Shown here piece after piece: positions 10,545-21,954 of a stretch of DNA of 64,000 bases (positions are counted from its first letter, which is position 1; the number at the start of each line of letters is the position of its first letter). Source of the DNA: Micrasema longulum (lineage: Eukaryota; Arthropoda; Insecta; Trichoptera; Brachycentridae); NCBI GenBank assembly GCA_022494885.1, contig JAGVSM010003752.1, positions 186,001 through 250,000 of the forward strand, in the 5' to 3' direction. The translations under genes were made by a program, and so were the position numbers. The notes under the pieces are model-generated. The model saw only the letters and a list, made by a program, of their open reading frames with translations. It had not been told where the DNA came from and made no database searches.

Positions 10545-10865
10545 AAATATTCCTCCCGGAAATGTATAGGAAACCTCTCCGGTCGTCTGTACCGGCGTTT
10601 ACACGGCGCAAGGAAAACCTAACGGCAACCGCCGAAGGAATTTACATAAAGTTGTTTTGATCCGAGGAAAATGTTATAGGAAATCGATCGGGGACACTCT
10701 GTACCGCGCCGCGGCGCGACCTGCGCGGGCGGAATAAATATATGTCATATCGGATGCCCTAACAGTTGTGCACGTCGTGTAGGTACTTATATATCCACCG
10801 CGTCTGCATGGCCATACGCCCCCGCGTCCGCGCCGCGCTGCTCGCTGCTGTGGAAAATCTCCTCA
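10545..10865. other. GC-rich island, no gene recognised
   Basis: The stretch is much richer in C and G, with many CpG (for example CCGCGCCGCGGCGCGACCTG), than its AT-rich surroundings. No open frame with a recognised domain covers it. It could be an unmethylated regulatory island, a fragment of a conserved noncoding element, or a decayed GC-rich exon. I see no splice or promoter evidence that decides. Confidence 0.35.
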
Positions 10866-11104
10866 ACATCGCTAGGGATTTATGGATACCTTATTGACAA
10901 CGGGATAAACCTTACACGAATTTTATAAGAAATCAATTTGTACAATCAAACGCAGCTGGATAGGAAACGATCGTCTAATAAACAAACTCCGACTGAAAAA
11001 CATTGTTTTAATCCCCATTATAGTTAGAGGAACAATGGTATTGTGTTCACTTAAGAGAATGAACATTCATTTTTACTATACGGAATCCAATTCATTATAC
11101 GTTG

Positions 11105-11290
11105 TAACTATCGTCTCGTCGATGCGCTTTGTAGCTGCAAGACTTTTTGTGATGTTAGCTATCATATTATATAAATTATATTATGTTAATATTATCAACT
11201 ATCAAATATCTAAATTTGGTAAATGAGGTCTAGAATTTCAACCGTGCAATGCGCTCAGTAGCTGCAAGACTTGTCGTAATCTAACTTCTA
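11105..11290 (+). repeat. Degenerate units of a GTAGCTGCAAGAC repeat
   Basis: Two units carry ATGCGCTTTGTAGCTGCAAG and ATGCGCTCAGTAGCTGCAAG about 120 bp apart. They are older relatives of the cleaner paired units at 11655-11790 and, reversed, at 14290-14405. Confidence 0.6.
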
Positions 11291-11384
11291 TTTTTATAAA
11301 TTTGTTTTTTTATTTCGTTTTTTGAAATATCACTTTTATTTTATTTATTTGTACTTTTACATTGTTTGTTTTTTTTAATACAGA

Positions 11385-11480
11385 ATAATGTTCCCTCACT
11401 GGGGGTGTCCCGTGCCGAGGGAAACATTTTACAAAATGTGAAACATGCCTAAGATTAGCTATTGAACAAAGTTAACATAA
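11385..11480 (+). repeat. Dispersed repeat with CTCACTGGGG...GTGCCGAGG
   Basis: The block ATAATGTTCCCTCACTGGGG, then CCCGTGCCGAGGGAAACA, is shared with 28760-28810 (ATAATGTGACCTCACTGGGG, CCTGTGCCGAGGACAC). A shorter trace is near 49930. It is likely the 3' end of a LINE, but no coding part is attached. Confidence 0.4.
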
Positions 11481-11610
11481 TAATAACAATAAAAAAACGT
11501 AATTCCTCCAATTAACCTAATTATCATTAACATAATCAACAATAAAAAACTAAAGTAACCATAAAAAACAAAACCATTATATAGACCAATAGAACTTAAA
11601 CTATTGTCAA

Positions 11611-11875
11611 ATAAAATAAAATGAAAATAAATAAATAGGGGCTAGATTTCTTACTGTCCATGCACTCTGTAGCTGCAAGACGTGCTGTAATCTTGCTTCT
11701 ACATATCATTATTGTTATATATCATAATTGGAGACGAGGAACTAGATTCCCAACCGTCCATGCGCTCTGTAGCTGCAAGACGTGCTCGGATATTTATTTA
11801 TTTTACAGCGCCCATGAGGCGATTTTCACAAAAATAGCGCTATATAAATTACCCAAACATATACATATATATATA
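11611..11875 (+). repeat. Composite repeat, left arm of a 2.3-2.8 kb inverted pair
   Basis: In order the segment holds TAGGGGCTAGATTTCTTA, two units of ATGCRCTCTGTAGCTGCAAG about 105 bp apart, a TATTTATTTATTTTACAGCG junction, and a GCGATTTTCACAAAAATAGC hairpin-type LINE tail. Exactly the same order occurs in reverse at 14195-14450. The junction between the tandem units and the LINE-tail block is shared, so the two arms are copies of one composite and not separate insertions. Confidence 0.7.
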
Positions 11876-12854
11876 AATATACAACTATAACGATTGATCT
11901 AATCAAGTTGTGACAGCAGATAGTATCGAATCGTTGACCAGTAAAACTTCGCAGCTTTTCCTCCGATAAATAATTCATCCGGATTTAATACCGCAAGTTT
12001 TTACTACCGATACAAATTCAATTGTTATTTCAATCGTGCACATAATCATAATAATTTGGCACAATGACAGAATCGCAGAATACATTGACAGTAAATTATC
12101 TATTGTCGTCTGTGTTATAACTATATTACGACTGAATAGAATAATTTGATTTATTCATAAAATAGTGTTATCCCACGCGCTAAATATTCGCGAATGATAC
12201 AAATACAAGGAACAAAAACATTATCTACTTTTTGATGCGTATTTATTTTACATTAATACAATATTCGGTTCAGTTCAGTGCCGAAAATCGGCGTTGATTA
12301 TAGTAAATAATGCAATATGCTTGCAAAACAGTAAGAAAGGTATCTAATACAATTAAATTATAAGCAAACATAATATGTGTAATAGACACTGTCTACCCTC
12401 ACCGGTATAGTAAGTACCTGTTCTGAGGTAGGTAGATAGCATTTACTGATTTTTGCAAAATACAACATATTCAATCCTAGTAATGATTTAAATGTGGAAA
12501 TCTTACAAAAAAATCTAAAATGTTTTTAAATTATTAAAAACTTACAAAAATAATGTAAGTAAAAAAAATCTAAACTGGCAAAGTGTAGGAAACTGAAACA
12601 AATATATAGAAAAACAACCCCAAAAAGGTATCAGCCGATAGTAAAATAATAGAATTTAGTGAAATTATACATTGAATTTGATAAAATAATAATTTTAAAA
12701 ATACGACACACTGACAATTAAAAAAAAATGAACTGGCTCTATATTGTATTATATTAATATAAAAACTGAATATCAAACTGCCAATGCCCGGTAAAATACA
12801 AGAAATAAAAATACATTTATCTGAAATTAAAGAGACCAAAATTTTAAGTAAAAC

Positions 12855-13510
12855 GCTTTAATAAAATAAATAAAACAACTTTGTTTTAACCACTATTTTT
12901 TGTTTCCACCGACCGGTTTCAAAGCTAAACAAGCTTCTTCCTCTAGGTATACTTAACTAATGATTTCTTTCCTATTTTATTTTATCAGTATGCTGCCAAC
13001 GAGAATAATGAATCAAGTCTTTTCATCTCGAAAATAATGGTAATGTGAAATGGATACGTTTGAAACTTGATGGGAGTGGACTAAAAGAAATATTGTTTAT
13101 TTGATAAAAAAAAACTGGTTAGAAACAAAATTAGTGCTTCAAATATAAAATTTGTAAAACCCTTTTTAAAAAAACTCTTTCCTAACAATACCTTTGTTTC
13201 TTGTGTCTGCGGTATGTTTTGTAATCTGTAAATAATTATTTTGCTCCTCTCAGTTAGTTAGTCTCTTTTAGTCCTCTCCTGTCTTACTTCGAAAATAATG
13301 ATTTCTGATTACCACCCGTGTAAGAAAACCACTTGATTTATTGGGTCCACGTGTAGTGTTTAGTGAACATGATAGAAATAAAATAAAAAGGAATCAATTC
13401 ATTAGTTACGTAAACCTTGACAAAGAAGCTTGTTTGCTTTGAAACCGGTCGGTGAAAAATAAAAATTAGTGGTTAAAAACAAAGTTGTTTTATTTATTTT
13501 ATTTTAATTA
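12855..13510. mobile_element. Inverted pair of Penelope-like termini with hammerhead-like motifs
   Basis: The left arm (12855-12950) and right arm (13414-13510) are reverse complements of one another over about 85 bp. Each ends in a tract near AAACAAAGTTGTTTTATTTA and contains GAAACCGGTCGG. The motifs at 12907-12949 (minus) and 13414-13453 (plus) have AAGAAGCTTGTTT-GCTTT then GAAACCGGTC. This fits hammerhead order: stem II, GAAA, CCGG, GUC, stem I. The same unit occurs singly at 42595-42705. About 460 bp between the arms shows no coding similarity. Known Penelope-like elements have terminal repeats that can be inverted and carry such ribozymes. Assignment here is inference. Confidence 0.5.
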
Positions 13511-14194
13511 TTTCGCTGTTCCCGAATGAGTTATTTTTTATGTCCGTCCTGTTTTCATATCATATTATATCTCGATAATCTGTTAACGTGTGTTCATAAC
13601 ATGAGATATATTTTTCAATAGTTAATAAATGTAATAAATGCGTCGATACATGTCTTCAGCCGCAATTAGAAGGCAATAAGATTTGTGTCATTTTGTGAAC
13701 AACGAAAGCTAAATGCTAACGTAAAATGGCATTTTCTCCTTATCGATCCATGCCCGTTGTGCGTCAGAGGCTCTAGGAGACCAACACTGCAATAAGATAA
13801 TGACGTGCGAGAGCAAATATCTGGTTATCGCTCTAGCTCGGTGATATGCTTCTTTCGCGATATTTATACATTTAATCAGTCTAAAAATAATAATCAAATT
13901 ACCCTAAAACTCTAAATATTGTAAAGTATTCGTGGTAATATTTATTTGGTTTGCGGAGTGGGTATTCTTATTGTGATACTTGGTTTCAGAAGTTTAATAA
14001 AATACCGACACGATTGCATTTTCAGTATAATGAAATACTCCATACTCGCGTTTCATTACTTACCCAATTTGTTTGGAGAAAAAATTATACAAAAACAAAT
14101 TTGGTATCCACATATCTCAGTACCCAAAGGCGAAATGTTCATGAAGAAATTAGTTGATGCATGTGGTTTTTTTGTGGAACTCAAAAAGCACGTT

Positions 14195-14450
14195 TTAATC
14201 CACTTATTTATTTATATTTGGATAATTTATATAGCGCCGTTTTTGTGAAAATTTCCTTAAGGTCACTGTACAATAAATAAATATCCCAGCACGTCTTGCA
14301 GCTACAGAGCGCATGGATGGTTAGGATTCTTGTTTCTCGTCTCCATTAATGATATATAGGAGCTAGATTACACGTCTTGCAGCTACAGAGCGCATGGACA
14401 ATAAGAAATCTAGCCCCTATTTACATTTATATTTTTTTATTTGACAATGG
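14195..14450 (-). repeat. Composite repeat, right arm of the inverted pair
   Basis: This is the reverse complement of 11611-11875. It has the LINE-tail block (TTATATAGCGCCGTTTTTGT), then AATAAATAAATATCCCAGCA, two CTTGCAGCTACAGAGCGCAT units, AAGAAATCTAGCCCCTATTT and TTTATTTGACAATGG. An A-rich tract follows at 14470-14530. Confidence 0.7.
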
Positions 14451-15559
14451 AGTGTAGAGTTTTAGTGATATTTTAAAAAATGAAATAAAAAAAAATAATA
14501 AAAAAAAAAAAAAACAAATAAAAAAAATATATAAAATCAGTTTGTCAATGAAAGTGTTGTCTTCTTTACATATAATTCAGCTACGCTCTTAAACTTCGTA
14601 TCTGTTTTTTTTTTAAGATTTTTTTATCTGAGTTTGTTTTTTGTGAGCTTGATATTCTTACTTTTGGTCACTTATTTTCAAGGTATTAAGCCCTGTAAAA
14701 TAACGCATTTTCCCTTAGCGTAATTGCAATTTTCAACAATCTTCTCTACACTGTTAATAATATGACAGATTAATGGGGTTTTATTGCTTATGTTTTACAA
14801 AAAAAGCAAATAGATCCAAAAATAATGGATTAAGTTTAAGGTGGTAAATCTTAAAACCTATGTTAATTAGATGGGTATATTGCGTCTGAAATAAGTATAA
14901 AAGGATGCAATACATAATATTAATGTAATGGTACCTTCAATCCAACCAATAAATGAATACGCATTTATCCATACGCCGCCAACCAAAAGATGAAGATGTT
15001 TTCAATTTTGACGAGTATTTACGTAGTTTTCTCTTTTTAATATCAATTTCGTATAAATCTAACCATGAAGATGTTTGTTATACTTGTTCGTCTTAAATTT
15101 AGAAATCGATTTTATCGATAGTGTCAACTCGGCTATTTGTGATGCGAATAGAGAAATTGTGCCAAAACCACCCACCCATCTCTACTGACATTGATAAACC
15201 ATCAATTTTGTCAATATTGAACCGGAAGGCCAAGAAATGGTGGTCATCGGTCGTTTTTCCTCATATTGTTTGTTTAGAGCATTCGGCGTATTCTCTGTTT
15301 TCTGATTACCACGCGAGTGTGAAAACGCGGCGAGGATCGCGCGTATTACGAGAAATTCGCGCGTGATTAGAGCCTATCTTATAATTACTTGGTTCATTAT
15401 TGATACAAGTATTTATGTGTAATCCATTGTTGTAAAAGTTGCCCGTGACAAACGCACTCTGCGGAGATCATGTTTGTTTTAACGATCTACTGAAAACCAA
15501 CAATTTGATACTACGTTTCTGTTTTTAGAGTCCTTTTAGTTAGTACAAATTTAATGATT
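14451..15559. other. AT-rich spacer
   Basis: Beyond an A-rich low-complexity tract at 14470-14530 I recognise nothing. An 81-codon open frame at 15121-15366 has no recognisable domain and no neighbour that supports it. Confidence 0.35.
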
Positions 15560-15770
15560 TGAATCAATATTTTACTTCCACTTTGCCAGGAATCGAATCC
15601 AGGGCCTCACGAATGGTAGGCGAACCCGTCAACCACCGCACAACGAGGAGGACTTATCTCCACTCGATTTCCCTAGTTAGGATTTTTACCTGAGAGCAGC
15701 CATCGAGTCAAAAACGTTCGTCCAGCGTTCTGGTTCTGAACTGTATTCTTCATTCGCCTGGACAAGGAGA
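15560..15770 (-). mobile_element. tRNA-related repeat, family C, copy 3
   Basis: On the minus strand the leader (GATGGCTGCTCTCAGGTAAA, GGGAAATCGAGTGGAGATAA) is followed by CGTTGTGCGGTGGTTGACGG and a B box GGATTCGATTCCTGGC. This is the best-preserved copy of the family in the window. Confidence 0.65.
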
Positions 15771-17140
15771 AATTAAAATTTAAATATACATTGGAATCTC
15801 AGTGATCTTTAAATTAAATCATTTTCATCTGCCGACAATATTAACGCCAATATTAGTAAAATCTCAATCAATACAAAAAAAATAATTGACAAATATCTTC
15901 TTTTTATTTCGTACATTTTGTAAAGGCGGTACTTAGGATTACGCTTTATTTTTAAGAAATCAGTGTTTATTCCCAAAAAGGTTTTTTCAGAAATAATCAA
16001 ATATATTTTTACTTTTTTGTAATGAATCGATTCCACCTTCTCTTATCTGCATACTATAGTTGTACCTATGCAATAAAAATGCCCGAAGCTCCTTTGTTTG
16101 ATTTATAGTTCGATGAAGGCATCAAAGGTACTAGCGCTTGTGCGCCAATTGATTTACCATTTAAACAATCTTGTCGCAATCATCGGACATTATATGTTAT
16201 TTGAGCCACTATTATTTGTAAACGCAGACCGAATAAAATCTAAATATAAATGTCAAACAAAACTACAGCAATATGTTTTAAATAACAGTTTTCTCAGTGA
16301 GTTAATTCTTTTTTAACGTTAAATTATTTTGACTTTTATTTGCCATTTTGATTGGATCTCAGATTGCCCAATATAAGTTACCCGACTCTCCCAAAGCCTT
16401 TCTCAGAAAGCATGTTTACTTTGCTACCACTATTTTCCGAAGCTTCGCGGCTAGCAATTATTTGGGGACCGTAATTGTCCTAAGCCCTCTCGCTCTAATT
16501 CGTTCGAACAATCCCTGTCTGTATTATATTGACAGACAGACTATATCGACGTACGTGTATGTTCTAATTATTTATCACATAATGAAGGCTCCCCTTTATT
16601 TCTATAAATAGCGCCAAGGCGTCATGACGTCACGAAATGTGGAAAATTAATAATTAATAGTTAAATTGACATTTGATCTAATATCTTGCGCGCTCTACGG
16701 TAAGACAGAAAACCAACAGCAAATCACGTGGGACGAGTGCGGATCAACGTGACGAGAAATCGACTAATTAATTACATTGAGAAACTTTAACTTCCGTTTT
16801 ATGTAATTCATAAACATTCTTGTCACAAATTGACTAAATTGTGATACGACCTCAAACTAATTTCATTATGTGGGTAATCGTAATCAATATTAAACGATGG
16901 GCATTGTCGTGTCAGCGACAGCAATTTGTATTCAATTTGTTTGGTCGCATGTAACTTAATATTTTTACTCGCACCGTATGGTTTAGTTTATCCAAATTCA
17001 AGTCCAGTCCGAGGAAACGTTAGTTAAATGTCGTCGTGCATTTTGCTACGGAAAATTTTATTTTAATTCAATTGTGAACAATTTTTTAAATATATGTATT
17101 TGCGGCCTAAGCCAATTCCCACGCTTAAATAAATAAATAT
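15771..17140. other. Spacer without recognised genes
   Basis: No coding domain or repeat partner is seen. A CRE-like palindrome TGACGTCA lies near 16624, but a single 8-mer in 1.4 kb is weak evidence of regulation. Confidence 0.35.
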
Positions 17141-17385
17141 ATGGACATCTTAGAGAGGCGAGCCCAATGGATCGGCCACGTCATGCGCCGTGAGAGTCCC
17201 CTGCATGACATAATAGAGGGAATGGCTGAGGAAACAAATTACGTACACAGGGCGTCTCTGACGGGAGTATTTAGAGCAAGTGTGTGAGGATTTGAACTGC
17301 CCCTCATAAACCGAGTTGAAGAGAGCTGCAGATAAAAGAGACCAGCGGAAAACGAGATGAAGGGCTTTGCTGCAAACAAAATCCC
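17141..17385 (+). pseudogene. RTE-like LINE, extreme C-terminal fragment
   Basis: The plus frame from 17141 reads MDILERRAQWIGHVMRRESP then LHDIIEGMAEE, ending at a TGA at 17285-17287. Further on another frame reads TELKRAADKRDQRKTR. ERR-x-W-GH-MRR-ES-LHD-IEG is the usual motif near the C-terminus of insect endonuclease-reverse transcriptase LINEs. An arginine-rich GRPR segment that normally follows is missing, so the copy is rearranged or decayed. It belongs to a different family from the RTE copies at 38475 and 47588. Confidence 0.65.
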
Positions 17386-18351
17386 CAGGATCGAGATTGC
17401 GAAGAAGATGCACAAGAAACTAAACAAACAGAACATAAATACATGTAACAAAGACAAAAAAGGACAGTAAAATATAAAAATACAGTATATAAAAAAACGC
17501 GATCTTGATACAAATCTTTGAGCTAAACCATGCCAATCCTTCTTCATCACACCGGTGTTGGTGACGACGAGATCTAGGGAAAGCGGGACGATCTATCCCA
17601 AAAAATTCCAAGTTTTGTGACGAATTTACTATCTACACATTTTGGACATTGAGGCATAAAAACAAAAGTTTCTGTTAGATGATTGGATAAATAGCGAAAC
17701 TTGGATTGTGTATGTTTATAAGTTTTTTCTGTAATACAACGATACATAAAAATTAAATAGTTTTCTTCACAAAGGCTTGCCGCATTTTTGTAACCAAAAA
17801 CTTTTCTTATAAAATAACAATTTATGTTTCAATAATTAAGCACTTAAAATCATAACTGTATGTATTTTTTTATTTGGAATTGACATGAAATATTGACATT
17901 TTAACGTTTAGTCGATATATCATTAATATGCTCATATTTTACACACAACAAAATAGAGCAAAGCAAATTGTTCGTCGAGCACTATAGAATACAAATATCG
18001 TCGCCTTAATTTAAATACAACGTAAGTAATTTTTTTCTGTATTTGAGATTTTGATTTAATATTTTTTACCATACAAAATAGCATCTATCTCTGTCATTCG
18101 AACTCCAGAAATTGTTGACAAAAAATATATAAAAATAATTTTTCAAAAAAAGCGTATCTCAAAGAAAATGTAAATTCCATGAAATACACCGTAACTCAGT
18201 AAGTGGTCAGTAGTTACAGTTGTTTACATTTGTTTTGGCGAAACACTTTAAAATTCATGTATAGTTAAACAAAACAAAGTATTTTGTTTTAAAAAAAAAC
18301 ACTAAAGTTTTATTCGATATTACTGATTTATTAAGTTTTTATTAAATAGTT

Positions 18352-18411
18352 GGATAATTTATATAGCGCCATTTTTGTGAAAATCACCTCAAGGGTGATT
18401 TTCACGAAAAT
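18352..18411 (+). repeat. LINE-tail block with an 18-bp-arm hairpin, family G
   Basis: TTATATAGCGCCATTTTTGT leads into a hairpin with arms at 18371-18388 and 18394-18411. The core is GTGAAAATCACC / GGTGATTTTCAC with a 5-nt loop, extended outward with one mismatch. Less symmetric copies of this block lie at 23642-23700 (plus), 14217-14283 (plus) and 11798-11853 (minus). This is likely a LINE or SINE 3' end. Confidence 0.55.
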
Positions 18412-18439
18412 TTATTGTCTCCTGTAAAGTTACCATTTA

Positions 18440-18941
18440 AGGGCCGTTCACATGTGGACAATACAATGGATACGACAGCATTGTCCTGTCCCAGCTCCGT
18501 GAACAGCCTTGACCGCACAGGACAGAACGCTGGGACAATACGAAAATTCGGTCGCAGTTCACACGTGAGCGCTGCAAACATCAATGCGCGACGGTGTTTA
18601 TTACGAGCAATTTCACGATAAATATTTTTTATACCGAGATGTATTGGAATTGTTATAGAACGGACTAAAAAAAAAAAGTTTTTTTGCCGCCATTTTCCCC
18701 AGAATAAATGTGCGGGAGCGACACGTTCACGTCAAACAAATTCCTATTGTCACAAGGTTTTGTCCGTTCGTGTTCATGCGAGGACGTGAGGGTAATTATT
18801 GTTCCCAGGATATAGCCTGCCCGTCTATCTCGGTGATAATGTCTCGGAACATTTTTTGTCCTACAAATTGCTGTTTACACGTGGACAATGGTCGAGTCCT
18901 GGAACAAAACAATATTGTATTGTCCACGTGTACACAGCCTT
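18440..18941. mobile_element. PIF/Harbinger-type MITE, 502 bp
   Basis: The termini are inverted repeats. Left AGGGCCGTTCACATGTGGAC pairs with right-end reverse complement AAGGCTGTGTACACGTGGAC, and the match continues through AATACAAT (28 positions, 5 mismatches). The element is flanked by TTA at 18437-18439 and 18942-18944. A 3-bp TTA/TAA duplication with GGGCC-like termini is the PIF/Harbinger pattern. The interior has further GTTCACACGTGAGC-like partial repeats and no transposase, so this is a non-autonomous copy. Confidence 0.8.
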
Positions 18942-18944
18942 TTA

Positions 18945-20865
18945 GTGACTTACGTTATATTCAAATTAAGGCGAAGATATGGTGTTTTTACCTTGAAATA
19001 GCGAGTGGTACGCAAAAAGTCGTCTCGCTTGAATGCGACAATTGTTGACCATACATTTCTTACTGCCGATATCTTTTTGTCACGTCCGAAAATATTCCCA
19101 TTCGGCTCTTTCAACTTCAGTTTTTATTAAAACATTGCCAGTCGAATGTTGACTTTAGCGACGCCTTCTGCGTTCTTCGGGGGGTCATCCTACCTCATTA
19201 GTTGTTGGGTCAGCGCGCAAAGGAGACACACAACTCACTTCGAATCAATAAATAATAATTATAGTCAATAATAATAATTATTTTCAATGGTTTTAATCAG
19301 AAGCAATTGGTCCAAGTTGACGTCAATCTATACGGAATATCCATTTATTATTTACGATCAAGTTTTTGATTGACATGTTCTCATATTTTAATAATTGTAT
19401 CAATGAAAAAATCATTTGAACTTTCAAGTGGTTTGTGGGACCTAAATAAGATGCGTTTAGTATAGTTAATAAAAATATTAAAGCAATAAAAAATAACATA
19501 ACAATGTATCTCCGTAGGGGTAGGCAGTGAGGATAGAACGCCTGTCTTGGCATCTCGTTTCCTCACATTCATAACTCTTCTCGATCGACCGAATAATTCA
19601 AACCTATTAAGCTCAAAAGAAACTCATTTTTCATACATTCGCTATTCCAAGCGCCACCCTATTGAGGACGAAAACCTAGCATCGACCTTTTCAAAATCTG
19701 GCATCATTCTTGTCAAGACCTATCAACCAACCTTACTAATTACAGTCATTCTAACTACAGCCGCTAGTTTTGCCGAAACCAGTTTACTCATAAGTGATGG
19801 AGTGCATTTCAACATAATTCAAAGGAGCGTTGTTGACAGATAATTTAAAAGAAAATAACAAATTATTTAAATATTCTTGTAAGTACACAAGTAGGTTTCA
19901 ACTCGATTTTAATGTCGAATAAGTAGGGCTCTAGATGATGATTATAATTACATATTTTATACGGCGATTTGGTATGTACCGTCCTCTAATTCCCATTTAG
20001 ATGTCGATTTCGTTTTGCCATGTTAGTTGTCAATTTTCCTCCGATGTTAACAAGACTCGGTTGTCAGAATGTTTGCCTATGTCATTAAATAATTCCGCTT
20101 GTAATTTGTCTGTTAGGGCTTTGTTTAGCTATCACGTGACACGAACCGAGAAGTGGCTTTCTCTTCCACTATTTACTAACAGGTAGTAAACATAGGTTCC
20201 CTAATCAATTATTTCAACTGTATATTCGAGGTCGAGTCCAAGATGACGGAATATTCGCACCATTGTTGTTAGAAAATGTATGGAGTTCAAGAATAGAGAA
20301 ATTTACTGTACATTTCACGGAATATATTTTATTTTCTGTTTCGTTTTTTGTGGCAAAAACACAAAGGTAATATATAAATCTCTTTATCTCTGCATGTGTT
20401 GGTAAACAACAAATAAAACCTAAGGATTAGTTTCCGAGAATGCCGACGCGCAACGCCCCCCTCGACAAACAATGATATAAGCACGCGAGACTATTAATCA
20501 ACACGTTTTCAGTTTACGGTCTACGCAGAGGTGCGATCATGAATGGTTATCTACATATTTATCGAAAATGAAAATATTTTTAGGCACGAAATTTCGACAT
20601 ATCGCTAGCCCCAAGCAACAGTGAGATATCTCTGAAGAACACATTCTGAGATAATCGGACTTTGAGGTGTGCAAAGGGTCTGACTAAGTTGAATTATTTG
20701 AATTAGATTATGAAATCTTTATTTTCACATAAGTTAACTATCCAACTTCAATGTTTTATTATTTGAAAACATTCATTTATGAACATATCTGCAAAATTTG
20801 AAATTTCGGGTTTATCCCACTGTTACTTCGGGCCAGTGATATATTATCGTCTGTGACATTTTATT
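18945..20865. other. Spacer without recognised genes
   Basis: Short open frames in this stretch have no recognised domain, and no within-window repeat partner was found. A moderately GC-rich patch lies near 19140-19230. Confidence 0.35.
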
Positions 20866-20930
20866 TATTTATTTTTATGTTATTTATTATATACGCCCAG
20901 AGGGTGTGTTTACATGACAAGTACAAAATC
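20866..20930 (-). repeat. Possible LINE 3' end, related to 10160-10222
   Basis: TTTATTTATTTATTTTTATG followed by TATATACGCCCAGAGGG resembles the reverse complement of the 3' end at 10200-10222. The similarity is short, so the call is tentative. Confidence 0.35.
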
Positions 20931-21091
20931 GAAATTCAATCGTTTCATGGTATAACAAGTCCATATGTTGGTTCTTATCTTATAAACAGTTTTTTTTAAG
21001 TGCTGAATTAATTATGCTTTATAGATGTACATAAAAAAGTTGAAATACTGCATCAAAGTAGGTAGGTACATAATTATATGTGTAAAAAATT

Positions 21092-21334
21092 CATCACCAT
21101 TCCTTTTCCGCATCTAATGGTGCATAGGGCGCTGCATTGGTACACCAATCGTGGCGTATCTTGATCATTTTTGTTACGCGAAGGTAAGGTGATCAGTCCT
21201 ACGCTTCAGGTACTATGAAATATTCTGGTGTGAAAACGCCCTGTTTAATTTCATAGCAACCATGTCGGGAATCGAACCCGAGACTTCTCGCATGGTAGGC
21301 AAATGCGCTGACCACCACAAGGCCGACAATGAAA
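21092..21334 (-). mobile_element. tRNA-derived SINE, family A, copy 2
   Basis: The minus-strand head has GGTCAGCGCATTTGCCTACC and the B box GGTTCGATTCCCGAC. The body and 3' tail match the other family A copies. A perfect 10-bp target-site duplication GTAAAAAATT lies at 21082-21091 and 21335-21344. Confidence 0.85.
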
Positions 21335-21954
21335 GTAAAAAATTATAACAATTTCAATAAAAACATTGAAGTTTACAATAGGTATTATTTAAGTGTAGGT
21401 AAGTAAAGTACAAAAAGTCAATGTGACGTTTACAGCATTTAAGTAATTTAAGTTATTTTGTTTTTATCGTAAAAAAAAATGTATGAAAAATATGTATAAC
21501 AATTAGTAAAATTGTATATCAAACAAGTTTATTGAATCAAATCTATAGACACCCATTTTAGGATCGGAATATTTTCGGCCGATGTTCAATTTACGCCGCA
21601 TCGTTTTTTTTTTTAAAAGTTTTAAATCATATTTTAGTTCCCTTACCTATCTGTGCGGTAGTCTACTGGACGATCATCAGGATGTCCATAGGGAATCACG
21701 TTACTCACTCGACTTGTTGTTAATTTTACGTGATAGGTTAAGAGTTTTCTCGATCTATGAAAATCAATATTTCTTTGAAAATATCTGTACCACAGAGGCA
21801 GACGGATGCAAATCCAACGTCAAATGTTCAACAATAGCCTAAAGAATCTTCTTTCTCTTTTTTTCTAATTACTAATAATTCAGAACATTAATTTGTATTT
21901 TAGTATCTTAATACATTGGTTCTTTTATTATAAGACTTACATTTCTTCAAAATC

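Noticed and set aside
16624..16631. TGACGTCA as a CREB-type regulatory site
   Set aside because: An isolated 8-bp palindrome without an adjacent gene or promoter evidence is not enough to call a site.
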